Assembly: GCA_021156385.1 (NCBI GenBank)
Contig: JAJNDL010000263.1
Coordinates: forward strand, 1 to 5,631
DNA: 5,631 nucleotides
Direction of reading: 5' to 3'
From: Moraxellaceae bacterium
GTDB taxonomy: Bacteria; Pseudomonadota; Gammaproteobacteria; Pseudomonadales; Moraxellaceae
Both the position numbers and the translations under genes were made by a program. Positions 1-5,401 of the stretch are shown one piece after another (within the stretch, counting starts at the first letter, position 1; each line of letters begins with the position of its first letter). Under the pieces are notes generated by a model that saw nothing but the letters and a program-made list of their open reading frames with translations, did not search any database and was not told the DNA's origin.

Positions 1-432
1 ATCGTCGTCGGTATAGGTGCGGTCCATCAGGCCGAAGGCCTGCGCATCGACCTCGATCCAGGACCAGGAATAGCCGACCAGTCCGTAGATCCCGCCCACA
101 TTGCCGAAGGGCAGCTTGCCGCGCGCGTATACGCCGGTCGCCGCCTTCACGCGCGTGTGCACGATGCCCCCGAGCACCGGCGCTTCGTCGTCGTCGAAAC
201 CGATGGTGGCCTGGTATTCCACGCCGAGGTAGCGGTTGAACTCGGTGCCGATGCGGAAGCGGCCGGCGCTCATTTCCAGCTCGGCGTCACGCACCGTCAG
301 GGTGTTGATGACGTAGTCGACGCCGATGTAGGGCGACTCCTTGACGAAGTCGGGATCGATGTAGGTGCCATTGGCAAAGGCGGGCCTGATGCAGGCCACG
401 AGCAACCCGAGGATGAGCGCCGCTTTTTTCAT
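1..432 (-). CDS. Outer-membrane beta-barrel (porin-like) protein, N-terminal part, cut by left edge
   Basis: The minus strand is open for 144 codons from an ATG at 432 to the window edge, so the C-terminus is missing. The protein starts MKKAALILGLLVAC and continues to a signal peptidase I-like site (AFA|NG) after about residue 20, indicating Sec export. The mature part alternates polar and hydrophobic or aromatic residues in short strands joined by Gly/Asp-rich turns: PYIGVDYVI, GRFRIGTEFNRYLGVEYQATIGFD, VKAATGVYARGKLPFG, GGIYGLVGYSWSW. This is the pattern of small OmpA/OmpW-like barrels (outer membrane beta-barrel domain families). Other ATGs are in frame at 450 and 438; I chose 432 because a weak GGA Shine-Dalgarno (441-439) lies 6 nt upstream and MKK begins a canonical signal. 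It lies 96 bp downstream of the large exported protein on the same strand. The exact family and any ligand are unknown. Confidence 0.8.
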   Translation of the reverse strand, partial: MKKAALILGLLVACIRPAFANGTYIDPDFVKESPYIGVDYVINTLTVRDAELEMSAGRFRIGTEFNRYLGVEYQATIGFDDDEAPVLGGIVHTRVKAATGVYARGKLPFGNVGGIYGLVGYSWSWIEVDAQAFGLMDRTYTDDD

Positions 433-488
433 GTGCATTCCATTTGGCATTGGTGAAAAGGGTGAAGCCTGTGCACCGCGTCGGGCTG

Positions 489-518
489 CCGACCCCGGCC
501 GTGTCGAACCGGGGTCGG
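489..518 (-). terminator. Perfect 10-bp hairpin after the large minus-strand gene; possible terminator without a U-tract
   Basis: CCGACCCCGG (489-498) and CCGGGGTCGG (509-518) are perfect inverted repeats around a 10-nt loop. The hairpin begins 10 nt beyond the TGA at 529-531 of the minus-strand gene. No run of U follows on the minus strand, so it may be a weak or Rho-assisted terminator, an mRNA 3'-end stabiliser, or a partial attenuator between this gene and the barrel gene. Confidence 0.4.
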
Positions 519-528
519 GCCCGCCCGG

Positions 529-2175
529 TCAGGGCGGCGTGCAGTAGGTACGTGCTACCGGGGCCGGCCGTACCGGCACATCCGGGCCGCTGTCGCCGCC
601 ATCGCCCCACACGTTGAGCTCGGTGACGGTGACGTTGCACTGCGCGTCCACGACCATCTGGAACACCGTCCACCATTCCGTGGTCGGCGCGTTCTCGCCC
701 GGACCCGGACGGAAGCGCTGCACCTCGAGGCCGCGGCGCAACTCGACGATGGTCGGCGAGTCGGTGATGCCCGGGTTGGAGTCCTGGCCGAAGTTGCGCA
801 CGCCGTAGGTGTAGGTGCCGACCATGAGGCGGCGCAGCGTGATCACTTCGGGGCCGTAGCCGGTGGTGTCGTCGACATCGAGCGCGGCGTAGGGATCCGT
901 GATCAGGCTGCCCTTGCTCGACCACAGCACGTGCGTGCCGTCCGGTGCGAACAGGTGCGAGTCGTTGTCACTCGGGCTCTCGCCCCAGGTCAGGGTGATG
1001 CGCGGCGCGCCGGACAGGGCGGCCAGCACCAGGCACTCGCTCATCACCGTCTCCGCGCCGGCGGCAGCGGGGGCCGAGGTGGCCAGCGTGTTGGTCAGGT
1101 AGTTGCCGAGGCCGCCGTTGACGATCAGCGAGCTGTCCGCCTTCACCGCGACGCGGAAGCTACCGCTGCTGTCGGTAATGGCGGAGGAGATGCCGGAGTA
1201 GTCGATGCCTTCCGCGGAGACACGTACGTTGGCGACGCGGGCGCCGCCGACTTCGTTCTCCACGCAACCGCGCACATAGGACACCGGCGTGACCTCGGTG
1301 CCGGCCATCCAGGTGCCGAAGCGGTCGATGACGCCTTCGTAATACTGGTTGGGTGCCGTGCCGCCCAGCGCGGCGGTGGCGCCGGAGTCGACCCACTTGC
1401 CGGTCTCGGTGTCGAAGTAGTACAGCGCCAGGTTGGCCGGGGCCGCCGTGGTGGTGCGCGTGCTGTAGGGAATGCGGATGGTGGCGGTCTGGCCGGCTGC
1501 GAGCTGGGCATCGGCGCCGGTGGCGTCGACGGCGGTGACGGTGAAACCGCCCCAGGTTTCCAGGGGCTCGCCGGCGGCGTTGGTAAAGTCGCCCGGCGCC
1601 GCGTTCAGTTCCTGCGACATGTTGATCGGGGTGGTGCTGACGGTGAGCGGGCCCGTGGCGGCGCCGCCGTCTTCCTGCTCCACGCTGTTCCCGGGGATCG
1701 TCACCTGCCCGGACGAACCGGGCACGGTGGCGGTGCCACCGGCGGCGAGGTCGACGCTCGTGGTGGCGGCGACCGGCAGCATTTCCACCAGCACGTAGGC
1801 GGTGAAGCTGCTGACGGCGTTCACCACGACATAGGCGTCCATGTAGCCCGGCGCGGTCACGCGCAGCAGTGCGCTGCCCGAGGCCCGCACTTCTAGCAGG
1901 TCGAACAGGCCGTTGGCATCGGAGGTGTCGGTGACGGGAGGCGGGAAGATGGTGCCGGTGTAGGTTTCCACCGGGGCCGCCTCCATGCTCAGCGTGGCAC
2001 CGACGATGTCGGCGCCGGTGGAGGCGTCGGCAACGCGGCCGGACACGTTGGCCGGCGCCACGGGCGGCTTGGGCGAGGCCAGCGAGGACAGCGTGACGTC
2101 GGCCTCGGGGCCGCAGGCCGCCGTGAACATCGCAGGAAGCGCTTGGGTGTCAGCTGCTGCCGCATACGGGCGCAC
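529..2175 (-). CDS. Large exported multidomain protein: two carboxypeptidase-regulatory-like domains and a DUF2135/YfaP-like C-terminal domain
   Basis: The intact frame encodes 548 residues from a GTG at 2175. Residues ~44-131 form a carboxypeptidase-regulatory-like beta-sandwich (VSGRVAD...TDTSDANGLFDL...APGY). Residues ~150-295 contain IPGNSV, LALYYFDTETGKWVDSG and YYEGVIDRFGTW, a pattern I associate with bacterial surface proteins carrying such domains. A second regulatory-like repeat spans ~301-353 (VRGCVEN...ITDSSGSFRV). Residues ~391-520 match the DUF2135/YfaP pattern: ITLTWGESPSDND, a PDG turn, LDVDDTTGYGPE, then GTYTYGV. Five cysteines (21, 304, 381, 513, 545) would allow a lipid anchor at Cys21 plus two disulfides. 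These domains suggest a cell-surface or periplasmic carbohydrate- or protein-binding role; no enzyme motif is visible. The GTG has no Shine-Dalgarno and no proper signal peptide; a better translation start lies one frame away at 2219. An in-frame ATG at 2130 is an alternative start but leaves no signal peptide. Confidence 0.85.
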   Translation of the reverse strand: MRPYAAAADTQALPAMFTAACGPEADVTLSSLASPKPPVAPANVSGRVADASTGADIVGATLSMEAAPVETYTGTIFPPPVTDTSDANGLFDLLEVRASGSALLRVTAPGYMDAYVVVNAVSSFTAYVLVEMLPVAATTSVDLAAGGTATVPGSSGQVTIPGNSVEQEDGGAATGPLTVSTTPINMSQELNAAPGDFTNAAGEPLETWGGFTVTAVDATGADAQLAAGQTATIRIPYSTRTTTAAPANLALYYFDTETGKWVDSGATAALGGTAPNQYYEGVIDRFGTWMAGTEVTPVSYVRGCVENEVGGARVANVRVSAEGIDYSGISSAITDSSGSFRVAVKADSSLIVNGGLGNYLTNTLATSAPAAAGAETVMSECLVLAALSGAPRITLTWGESPSDNDSHLFAPDGTHVLWSSKGSLITDPYAALDVDDTTGYGPEVITLRRLMVGTYTYGVRNFGQDSNPGITDSPTIVELRRGLEVQRFRPGPGENAPTTEWWTVFQMVVDAQCNVTVTELNVWGDGGDSGPDVPVRPAPVARTYCTPP

Positions 2176-2219
2176 GCAGCCAGGACGGCCACCAGGGACC
2201 GGGTCACCAGACCATACAT
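2176..2219 (-). other. Probable true N-terminus (start and signal segment) of the large protein, out of frame with it
   Basis: An ATG at 2219 opens a frame reading MYGLVTRSLVAVLAAC, a short positively charged and hydrophobic segment ending in a perfect lipobox (LAAC). Third codon positions in this stretch are mostly G/C here but not in the frame of the downstream ORF. This frame continues only to a stop near 1989 and becomes Arg/Pro-rich after about 30 codons, whereas the downstream frame, one base away, carries the recognisable domains. A -1 shift, or one base missing from the sequence between about 2175 and 2130, would join them. A sequencing error, a genuine disabling mutation and programmed frameshifting all fit. 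Confidence 0.55.
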
Positions 2220-2227
2220 TTAGGTTT

Positions 2228-2232
2228 CCCCT
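2228..2232 (-). promoter_or_regulatory. Shine-Dalgarno for the ATG at 2219
   Basis: AGGGG on the minus strand lies 8 nt before the ATG at 2219, an ideal distance. The GTG at 2175 and the ATG at 2130 have nothing comparable. This is the main reason to place true translation initiation at 2219, upstream of the apparent frame break. Confidence 0.55.
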
Positions 2233-2434
2233 GCAAACCCGCTATGCATCCTGCCCGCGGCGGTGCCCGGCGTCCTGCCGGTGCTTATTGTTCTTGACGG
2301 TACCCGGAGGGCCCGCGCCACCCGACTTTAACAGCGGAAACAGCGGCTTGGAACCGTAGCATGCGAACCCGGATGAAGTTTTCGCGACGGACTGTGACCG
2401 ATGCCCTGAAGCTTGATCGCCAGGCAGGGAAGCT

Positions 2435-2469
2435 GGCAGGCTGCCTGCCTTGCCGGCCCGGGGGCCGGC
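2435..2469 (+). repeat. Two adjacent GC-rich hairpins just upstream of the fadI ribosome-binding site
   Basis: GGCAGG-CTG-CCTGCC (2435-2449) is a 6-bp hairpin. It is followed at once by GCCGGCCC-GG-GGGCCGGC (2452-2469), an 8-bp perfect palindrome with a 2-nt centre. Another GGCAGG at 2423-2428 could compete for the same CCTGCC. The Shine-Dalgarno begins 9 nt after the second hairpin. If transcribed, these would be a strongly folded leader; if not, they could be protein-binding palindromes in the divergent promoter region. No U-tract follows, so this is not an intrinsic terminator. Confidence 0.5.
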
Positions 2470-2488
2470 CTCCACCGCAGGAACCGCC

Positions 2489-3784
2489 ATGAGCCGCCAG
2501 CCGCTTGCCAACGCCCAGGGACGCATCGCCATCGTCGATGGCCTGCGCACGCCCTTCGCCCGCATCGCCACCCACTTCCGCCACCACTCCGCCATCGACC
2601 TCGGCGCCCTGGCCGTGGCCGAGATCCTGAAACGCAACCAGCTCCAGGCCAACCAGGTCGACCAGCTCGTCTTCGGCATGACGGTGATGATCCCCGAGGC
2701 GCCCTTCATCGCCCGCGAGATCGCCCTCGCGCTCGGCCTCGACCGCCTCGATGCCTATTCCGTCACGCGTGCCTGCGCCACCAGCTTCCAGACCGCGGCC
2801 AATGCCGCCGAGTCCATCCTCGCCGGCAACGCGGAAGTCGTGATCGCCGGCGGCACCGACTCGACGAGTTCGGTGCGCCTGCCGATGTCGCCGAAGTTTT
2901 CCGCCATCATGCGCGACGTGAACTTCGCCAGGAGCGTGGGCGACCGCATGAAGCTGCTGGCGAAGCTGCGCCCGGGCGACCTGCTGCCGATGCAGCCCTC
3001 CATCACCGAGTTCTCGGTGGGCGAGACCATGGGCCAGAGCACCGAGAAGATGGTGAAGAAGTGGGGCATCACGCGCACCGAGCAGGACGACCTCGCGCAC
3101 GCCTCGCACAGCAATGCCGCGCGTGCCTGGGCGGAAGGCCGCCTCGAGCGCCAGGTGATGCGCGTGCCACTGCCCGCCGGCGAGCTCAAGGACGACAACC
3201 TGGTGCGCAAGAATTCCGAACGCCGCAGCTACGACACACTGAAACCGGTGTTCGATACCGAGCACGGTTCCGTCACCGCCGGCAACTCCAGCCCGCTCAC
3301 CGACGGCGCCGCCGCGCTGCTGCTGATGAGCGAGGCGCGCGCGAAAGCGGAAGGCCGCGAGATCCTCGGCTACATCCGCTCCTACGCCTTCGCCGCGAAA
3401 ACGCCGAAGGACGACCTGCTCATGGGCCCGGTACTGGCCACGCCCGTGGCGCTGGACCGCGCCGGCGTCACGCTCGCCGACCTCGCGCTCATCGACATGC
3501 ACGAGGCCTTCGCCGGCCAGCTCGCCTGCAACCTCAAGGGCCTCGCCAGCAAGGACTACGCGCGCAGCATGCTGGGCCGCAATTCCGCCGTGGGCGAAGT
3601 CGACCGCACGAAGCTCAACGTCAATGGCGGCAGCATCGCCTTCGGCCATCCCTTCGGCGCCACCGGCGCGCGCGTCATCGGCCAGGCGCTGCACGAGCTG
3701 AAGCGCCGCGGCGGCGGCCTCGCGCTGACCACGGCCTGCGCGGCCGGCGGCATCGGCGCCGCCATGGTGCTGGAAAGCGAGTGA
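2489..3784 (+). CDS. fadI: 3-ketoacyl-CoA thiolase, FadI type (acetyl-CoA C-acyltransferase)
   Basis: The 431-residue cytoplasmic enzyme performs thiolytic cleavage of 3-ketoacyl-CoA to acetyl-CoA and a shortened acyl-CoA, the last step of fatty acid beta-oxidation. It resembles E. coli FadI (about 436 residues, recalled) along its whole length: RIAIVDGLRTPFAR near the start, LVFGMTV..PEAPFIAREI, DAYSVTRACATSFQ, NSSPLTDGAAA, IDMHEAFA, GGSIAFGHPFGATGAR and TACAAGGIGAAMVLE at the end. Expected catalytic residues are present: nucleophile Cys96 (ACATS), His338 (MHEAF), His387 (GHP) and Cys417 (TACAAGG). I chose the ATG at 2489 because AGGA (2479-2482) is 6 nt upstream; an in-frame ATG at 2450 would add 13 unconserved residues and lies in a hairpin region. 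FadI normally pairs with FadJ, but no hydratase/dehydrogenase gene adjoins it here and a terminator follows 19 nt after the stop. A biosynthetic acetyl-CoA acetyltransferase is less likely given the FadI-specific insertions and length. Confidence 0.93.
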   Translation: MSRQPLANAQGRIAIVDGLRTPFARIATHFRHHSAIDLGALAVAEILKRNQLQANQVDQLVFGMTVMIPEAPFIAREIALALGLDRLDAYSVTRACATSFQTAANAAESILAGNAEVVIAGGTDSTSSVRLPMSPKFSAIMRDVNFARSVGDRMKLLAKLRPGDLLPMQPSITEFSVGETMGQSTEKMVKKWGITRTEQDDLAHASHSNAARAWAEGRLERQVMRVPLPAGELKDDNLVRKNSERRSYDTLKPVFDTEHGSVTAGNSSPLTDGAAALLLMSEARAKAEGREILGYIRSYAFAAKTPKDDLLMGPVLATPVALDRAGVTLADLALIDMHEAFAGQLACNLKGLASKDYARSMLGRNSAVGEVDRTKLNVNGGSIAFGHPFGATGARVIGQALHELKRRGGGLALTTACAAGGIGAAMVLESE

Positions 3785-3803
3785 GGTAACGGCAGCCCGC
3801 CAG

Positions 3804-3829
3804 AAAAGCCCCGCCTGCGGGGCTTTTTT
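3804..3829 (+). terminator. Intrinsic terminator of fadI
   Basis: GCCCCG (3808-3813), a 4-nt loop and CGGGGC (3818-3823) are followed by six T (3824-3829) and preceded by AAAA, which can extend the stem. It lies 19 nt after the fadI stop. The same core, AAAAGCCCCGC...GCGGGGCTTTTT, recurs at 5191-5217. Confidence 0.9.
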
Positions 3830-4003
3830 ATTGCCGGCGCTCCTCTCGTGGCCGGGCCGCGGCCGCCCTGGTGGTGCGCCGCTTCTGGACAGCCGGTGAC
3901 CTCAGGCGATAGGCACCGTCGAGTCCGTACAGGCCGCTTGCTAGCGTTGCTCGCCCGGCCGTTTTACCGCCGCCCTCTTTTTCCAATGGAACAGGATGCA
4001 CCC

Positions 4004-4990
4004 ATGACCCTCTCCCGCTTCGTGCGCGCCGCGCTGGCTGCCGCACTGTCCTCCACGCTGCTGCTGCCCTCGCTCGCCACCGCTATTCCGGTCGGCGAAG
4101 TCGCGACCACCAAGCCCGGCAAGGTCATCGACATGAGCATGATCAAGCCGCTCTTCAAGAAGAAGTCGAAGGCCGTGATCGCCGGCTACCAGGTGGGCTT
4201 CGTCACCCACAACAAGGCCTCGGCCTATGCCGGTGGCGGCAGTGGTGCCCGCTCCACCATGGAGACCTTCCTCGGCAACGTCGACTACGCACTCATGCAG
4301 CAGATCGCCGACGCCGCCTATGCCGACTACGTGAAGAAGCTGCAGGAAGCCGGCATCGAAGTGATCGATGCGGAAAAGGTGAAGGCCAGCGCCAACTTCC
4401 AGGCCCTGGAAACCACGCCGGCTGACTCCGCCGCCCCCTACAAGGTGAACTACCAGGGCGCCGACATGGTGGTGGTGCCGGCCGCCGGCCTGCCGCTGTG
4501 GTTCAACCAGTACGACGGCCTGAACGCCGCCGGCAACAAGGGCAAGAAGAACCTCAAGCACATGGCCGCACTCGCCAAGGAATTCGATGCCGCCGTGCTG
4601 CAGCCCTCCATGGTGGTCGACTTCTCCTGGCTCGACACCTCCGGCGGCCAGCTCGCGCGCAAGGCCCGCGTCGAAGCCGGCACCTCGCCTTATATGGTGG
4701 CAGCGGCCACCGTGTTCTGGGGCACCACCGACGGCGGCCTCTCCTATGCCAAGTTCCCGGGCGGCCTGTGGTCGACGACTTCCACCGGCAAGTTCGCCGA
4801 AGCCAGCAGCGACAACAACCTCGCCCTGGTGAAGGGCCTCGGCTACATGGGCATCGACATCGGCGCGGTGCGCTCGAAGAAGGCTGTCGTGCTGGAAGCC
4901 GATCCCGCCACGTACAAGGGGGCCGTTCTGGAGCTGCTGGGAGGCGCCTCGGAAACCTACAAGCGCGCCATCCAGGACATCCGCGACTGA
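4004..4990 (+). CDS. Secreted protein of unknown function
   Basis: A 328-residue protein that I cannot assign to a named family. It begins MTLSRFVRAALAAALSS and has a Sec signal peptide ending ATA|IP after residue 27; the rest has no membrane segment and no cysteine, consistent with a soluble periplasmic or secreted protein. Visible segments: a basic patch (FKKKSK, 51-56); a strand-like AVIAGYQVGFVTHN (57-70) followed by a Gly/Ser loop; an amphipathic helix MQQIADAAYADYVKKLQEAG (98-117) leading into IEVIDAEKVKAS; a strand DMVVVPAAGLPLWF (154-167); MVVDFSWLD (203-211); and VFWGTTDGGLSYAKFPGG (237-254). The mixed alpha/beta look suggests one globular domain. The ATG at 4004 is preferred because AGGA (3993-3996) is 7 nt upstream and the signal peptide starts there; in-frame ATGs at 3986 and 3848 would add unlikely N-terminal extensions. 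It is flanked by terminators, so it is probably monocistronic. Confidence 0.85.
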   Translation: MTLSRFVRAALAAALSSTLLLPSLATAIPVGEVATTKPGKVIDMSMIKPLFKKKSKAVIAGYQVGFVTHNKASAYAGGGSGARSTMETFLGNVDYALMQQIADAAYADYVKKLQEAGIEVIDAEKVKASANFQALETTPADSAAPYKVNYQGADMVVVPAAGLPLWFNQYDGLNAAGNKGKKNLKHMAALAKEFDAAVLQPSMVVDFSWLDTSGGQLARKARVEAGTSPYMVAAATVFWGTTDGGLSYAKFPGGLWSTTSTGKFAEASSDNNLALVKGLGYMGIDIGAVRSKKAVVLEADPATYKGAVLELLGGASETYKRAIQDIRD

Positions 4991-5010
4991 CCTTCGCGGC
5001 GATGCCGCCA

Positions 5011-5035
5011 GGCCCTGCTGCGGCAGGGCCGTTTT
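5011..5035 (+). terminator. Intrinsic terminator of the secreted-protein gene
   Basis: GGCCCTGC (5011-5018) and GCAGGGCC (5023-5030) form a perfect 8-bp stem with a TGCG loop, followed by GTTTT. It begins 20 nt after the stop codon at 4988-4990. Confidence 0.8.
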
Positions 5036-5112
5036 CCTGGCGCGCGCATCCTGCCGCATGCTTCGCCATGCCCGCGGGGCTGATTCCTTCCAGCGTTCGC
5101 GCCCGGCAACCG

Positions 5113-5128
5113 GGTGATGTCGGTCACA
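5113..5128. promoter_or_regulatory. CRP/Clp-like operator, left copy
   Basis: ggtgatgtcggtcaca fits TGTGA-N6-TCACA at 9 of 10 defined positions (first T is G). CRP-family regulators (CRP, Vfr, Xanthomonas Clp) bind this pattern. No promoter elements are obvious beside it and the target is unclear, so this is only a sequence match. Confidence 0.35.
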
Positions 5129-5164
5129 CTGCAAAAAAAGCGCCGCAGCCCTGCCGCAAAACGC

Positions 5165-5180
5165 GGTGACTCTGGTTACA
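5165..5180. promoter_or_regulatory. CRP/Clp-like operator, right copy (weaker)
   Basis: ggtgactctggttaca fits TGTGA-N6-TCACA at 8 of 10 defined positions. Its centre is 52 bp from that of the left copy, close to five helical turns, so both would face the same side of DNA. It ends 10 bp before the terminator stem. Confidence 0.25.
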
Positions 5181-5190
5181 TCACGCAAAC

Positions 5191-5217
5191 AAAAAGCCCC
5201 GCATTGCGGGGCTTTTT
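5191..5217. terminator. Strong, potentially bidirectional intrinsic terminator
   Basis: AAAAAGCCCCGC (5191-5202), loop ATT, and GCGGGGCTTTTT (5206-5217) form a perfect 12-bp inverted repeat. It has a T5 run on the plus strand and, by symmetry, one on the minus strand. Sequence and form match the fadI terminator at 3804-3829. It isolates the downstream lipoprotein gene from everything upstream. Confidence 0.88.
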
Positions 5218-5364
5218 CATCTACTCCCGACCGGATGAAAGCGTGACGCCGCACCTGCCGATCCGGTAGTGTTCGCAAGCTCATCCGCGGAGCAAAAAAG
5301 CGACTCGACGGGCGGACCGCTGCCCGGACGGGAAACGCTGGGCTTGATCGACCGTCTCGCTAGA

Positions 5365-5400
5365 CTCCGCGGCCTCACTGCCCTTGCGGAGCCTTTTTTT
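5365..5400 (+). promoter_or_regulatory. Hairpin plus T7 overlapping the lipoprotein ribosome-binding site
   Basis: CTCCGCGG (5365-5372) can pair with TTGCGGAG (5384-5391), eight pairs including two G-U, with an 11-nt loop; CC and seven T follow, then C and the ATG at 5402. The only Shine-Dalgarno candidate, GGAG (5388-5391), sits inside the 3' arm. The element therefore looks both like an intrinsic terminator and like a site-sequestering leader. If transcription starts downstream of about 5370, the left arm would be absent and the site free. Confidence 0.35.
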
Positions 5401-5401
5401 C

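Larger units (their letters stand above)
4991..5401. other. 411-bp non-coding stretch with terminators and regulatory-looking palindromes
   Basis: I find no credible gene here. From left to right it holds the terminator of the upstream gene (5011-5035), a small CCCGG-CAA-CCGGG hairpin (5102-5114), two CRP/Clp-like palindromes (5113-5128 and 5165-5180), a strong terminator (5191-5217), a featureless segment (about 5220-5360), and a hairpin followed by T7 against the next start codon (5365-5400). The second terminator has no gene between it and the first, so it either backs up the first or ends a short non-coding transcript. Confidence 0.6.

Noticed and set aside
931..1896. 321-codon plus-strand frame within the large minus-strand gene
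   Set aside because: Gly/Ala/Arg-rich shadow; the minus-strand frame carries recognisable domains.
2294..2332. TTGACG and TTTAAC as a sigma-70 promoter for fadI
   Set aside because: The spacing is 27 bp, far beyond the usual 16-18.
2330..2346. Direct repeat AACAGCGG twice, 9 bp apart, in the divergent intergenic region
   Set aside because: Only two 8-bp copies with no further support; too short to call a repeat or operator.
2285..3694. 469-codon open frame on the minus strand opposite fadI
   Set aside because: The plus strand is an unmistakable FadI with all catalytic residues; the antisense product is His/Gly/Arg-rich low-complexity sequence, typical of antisense frames in GC-rich genes.
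2413..3789. 458-codon open frame in a second plus-strand frame over fadI
   Set aside because: The product is dominated by Arg, Pro and His and has no domain signature; it is a frame shadow of fadI.
3848..4003. N-terminal extension of the secreted protein (starts at 3848 or 3986)
   Set aside because: It would place about 50 (or 6) unconserved residues before a canonical signal peptide; AGGA is correctly spaced only for the ATG at 4004.
3941..5284. 447-codon open frame on the minus strand opposite the secreted-protein gene
   Set aside because: It runs through two terminators and has a composition typical of antisense frames; the plus-strand gene has a signal peptide, ribosome-binding site and terminator.
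5344..5366. TTGATC and TAGACT as a -35/-10 pair for the lipoprotein gene
   Set aside because: The spacing is only 11 bp, so they cannot be a standard pair; TAGACT alone is too weak to annotate.
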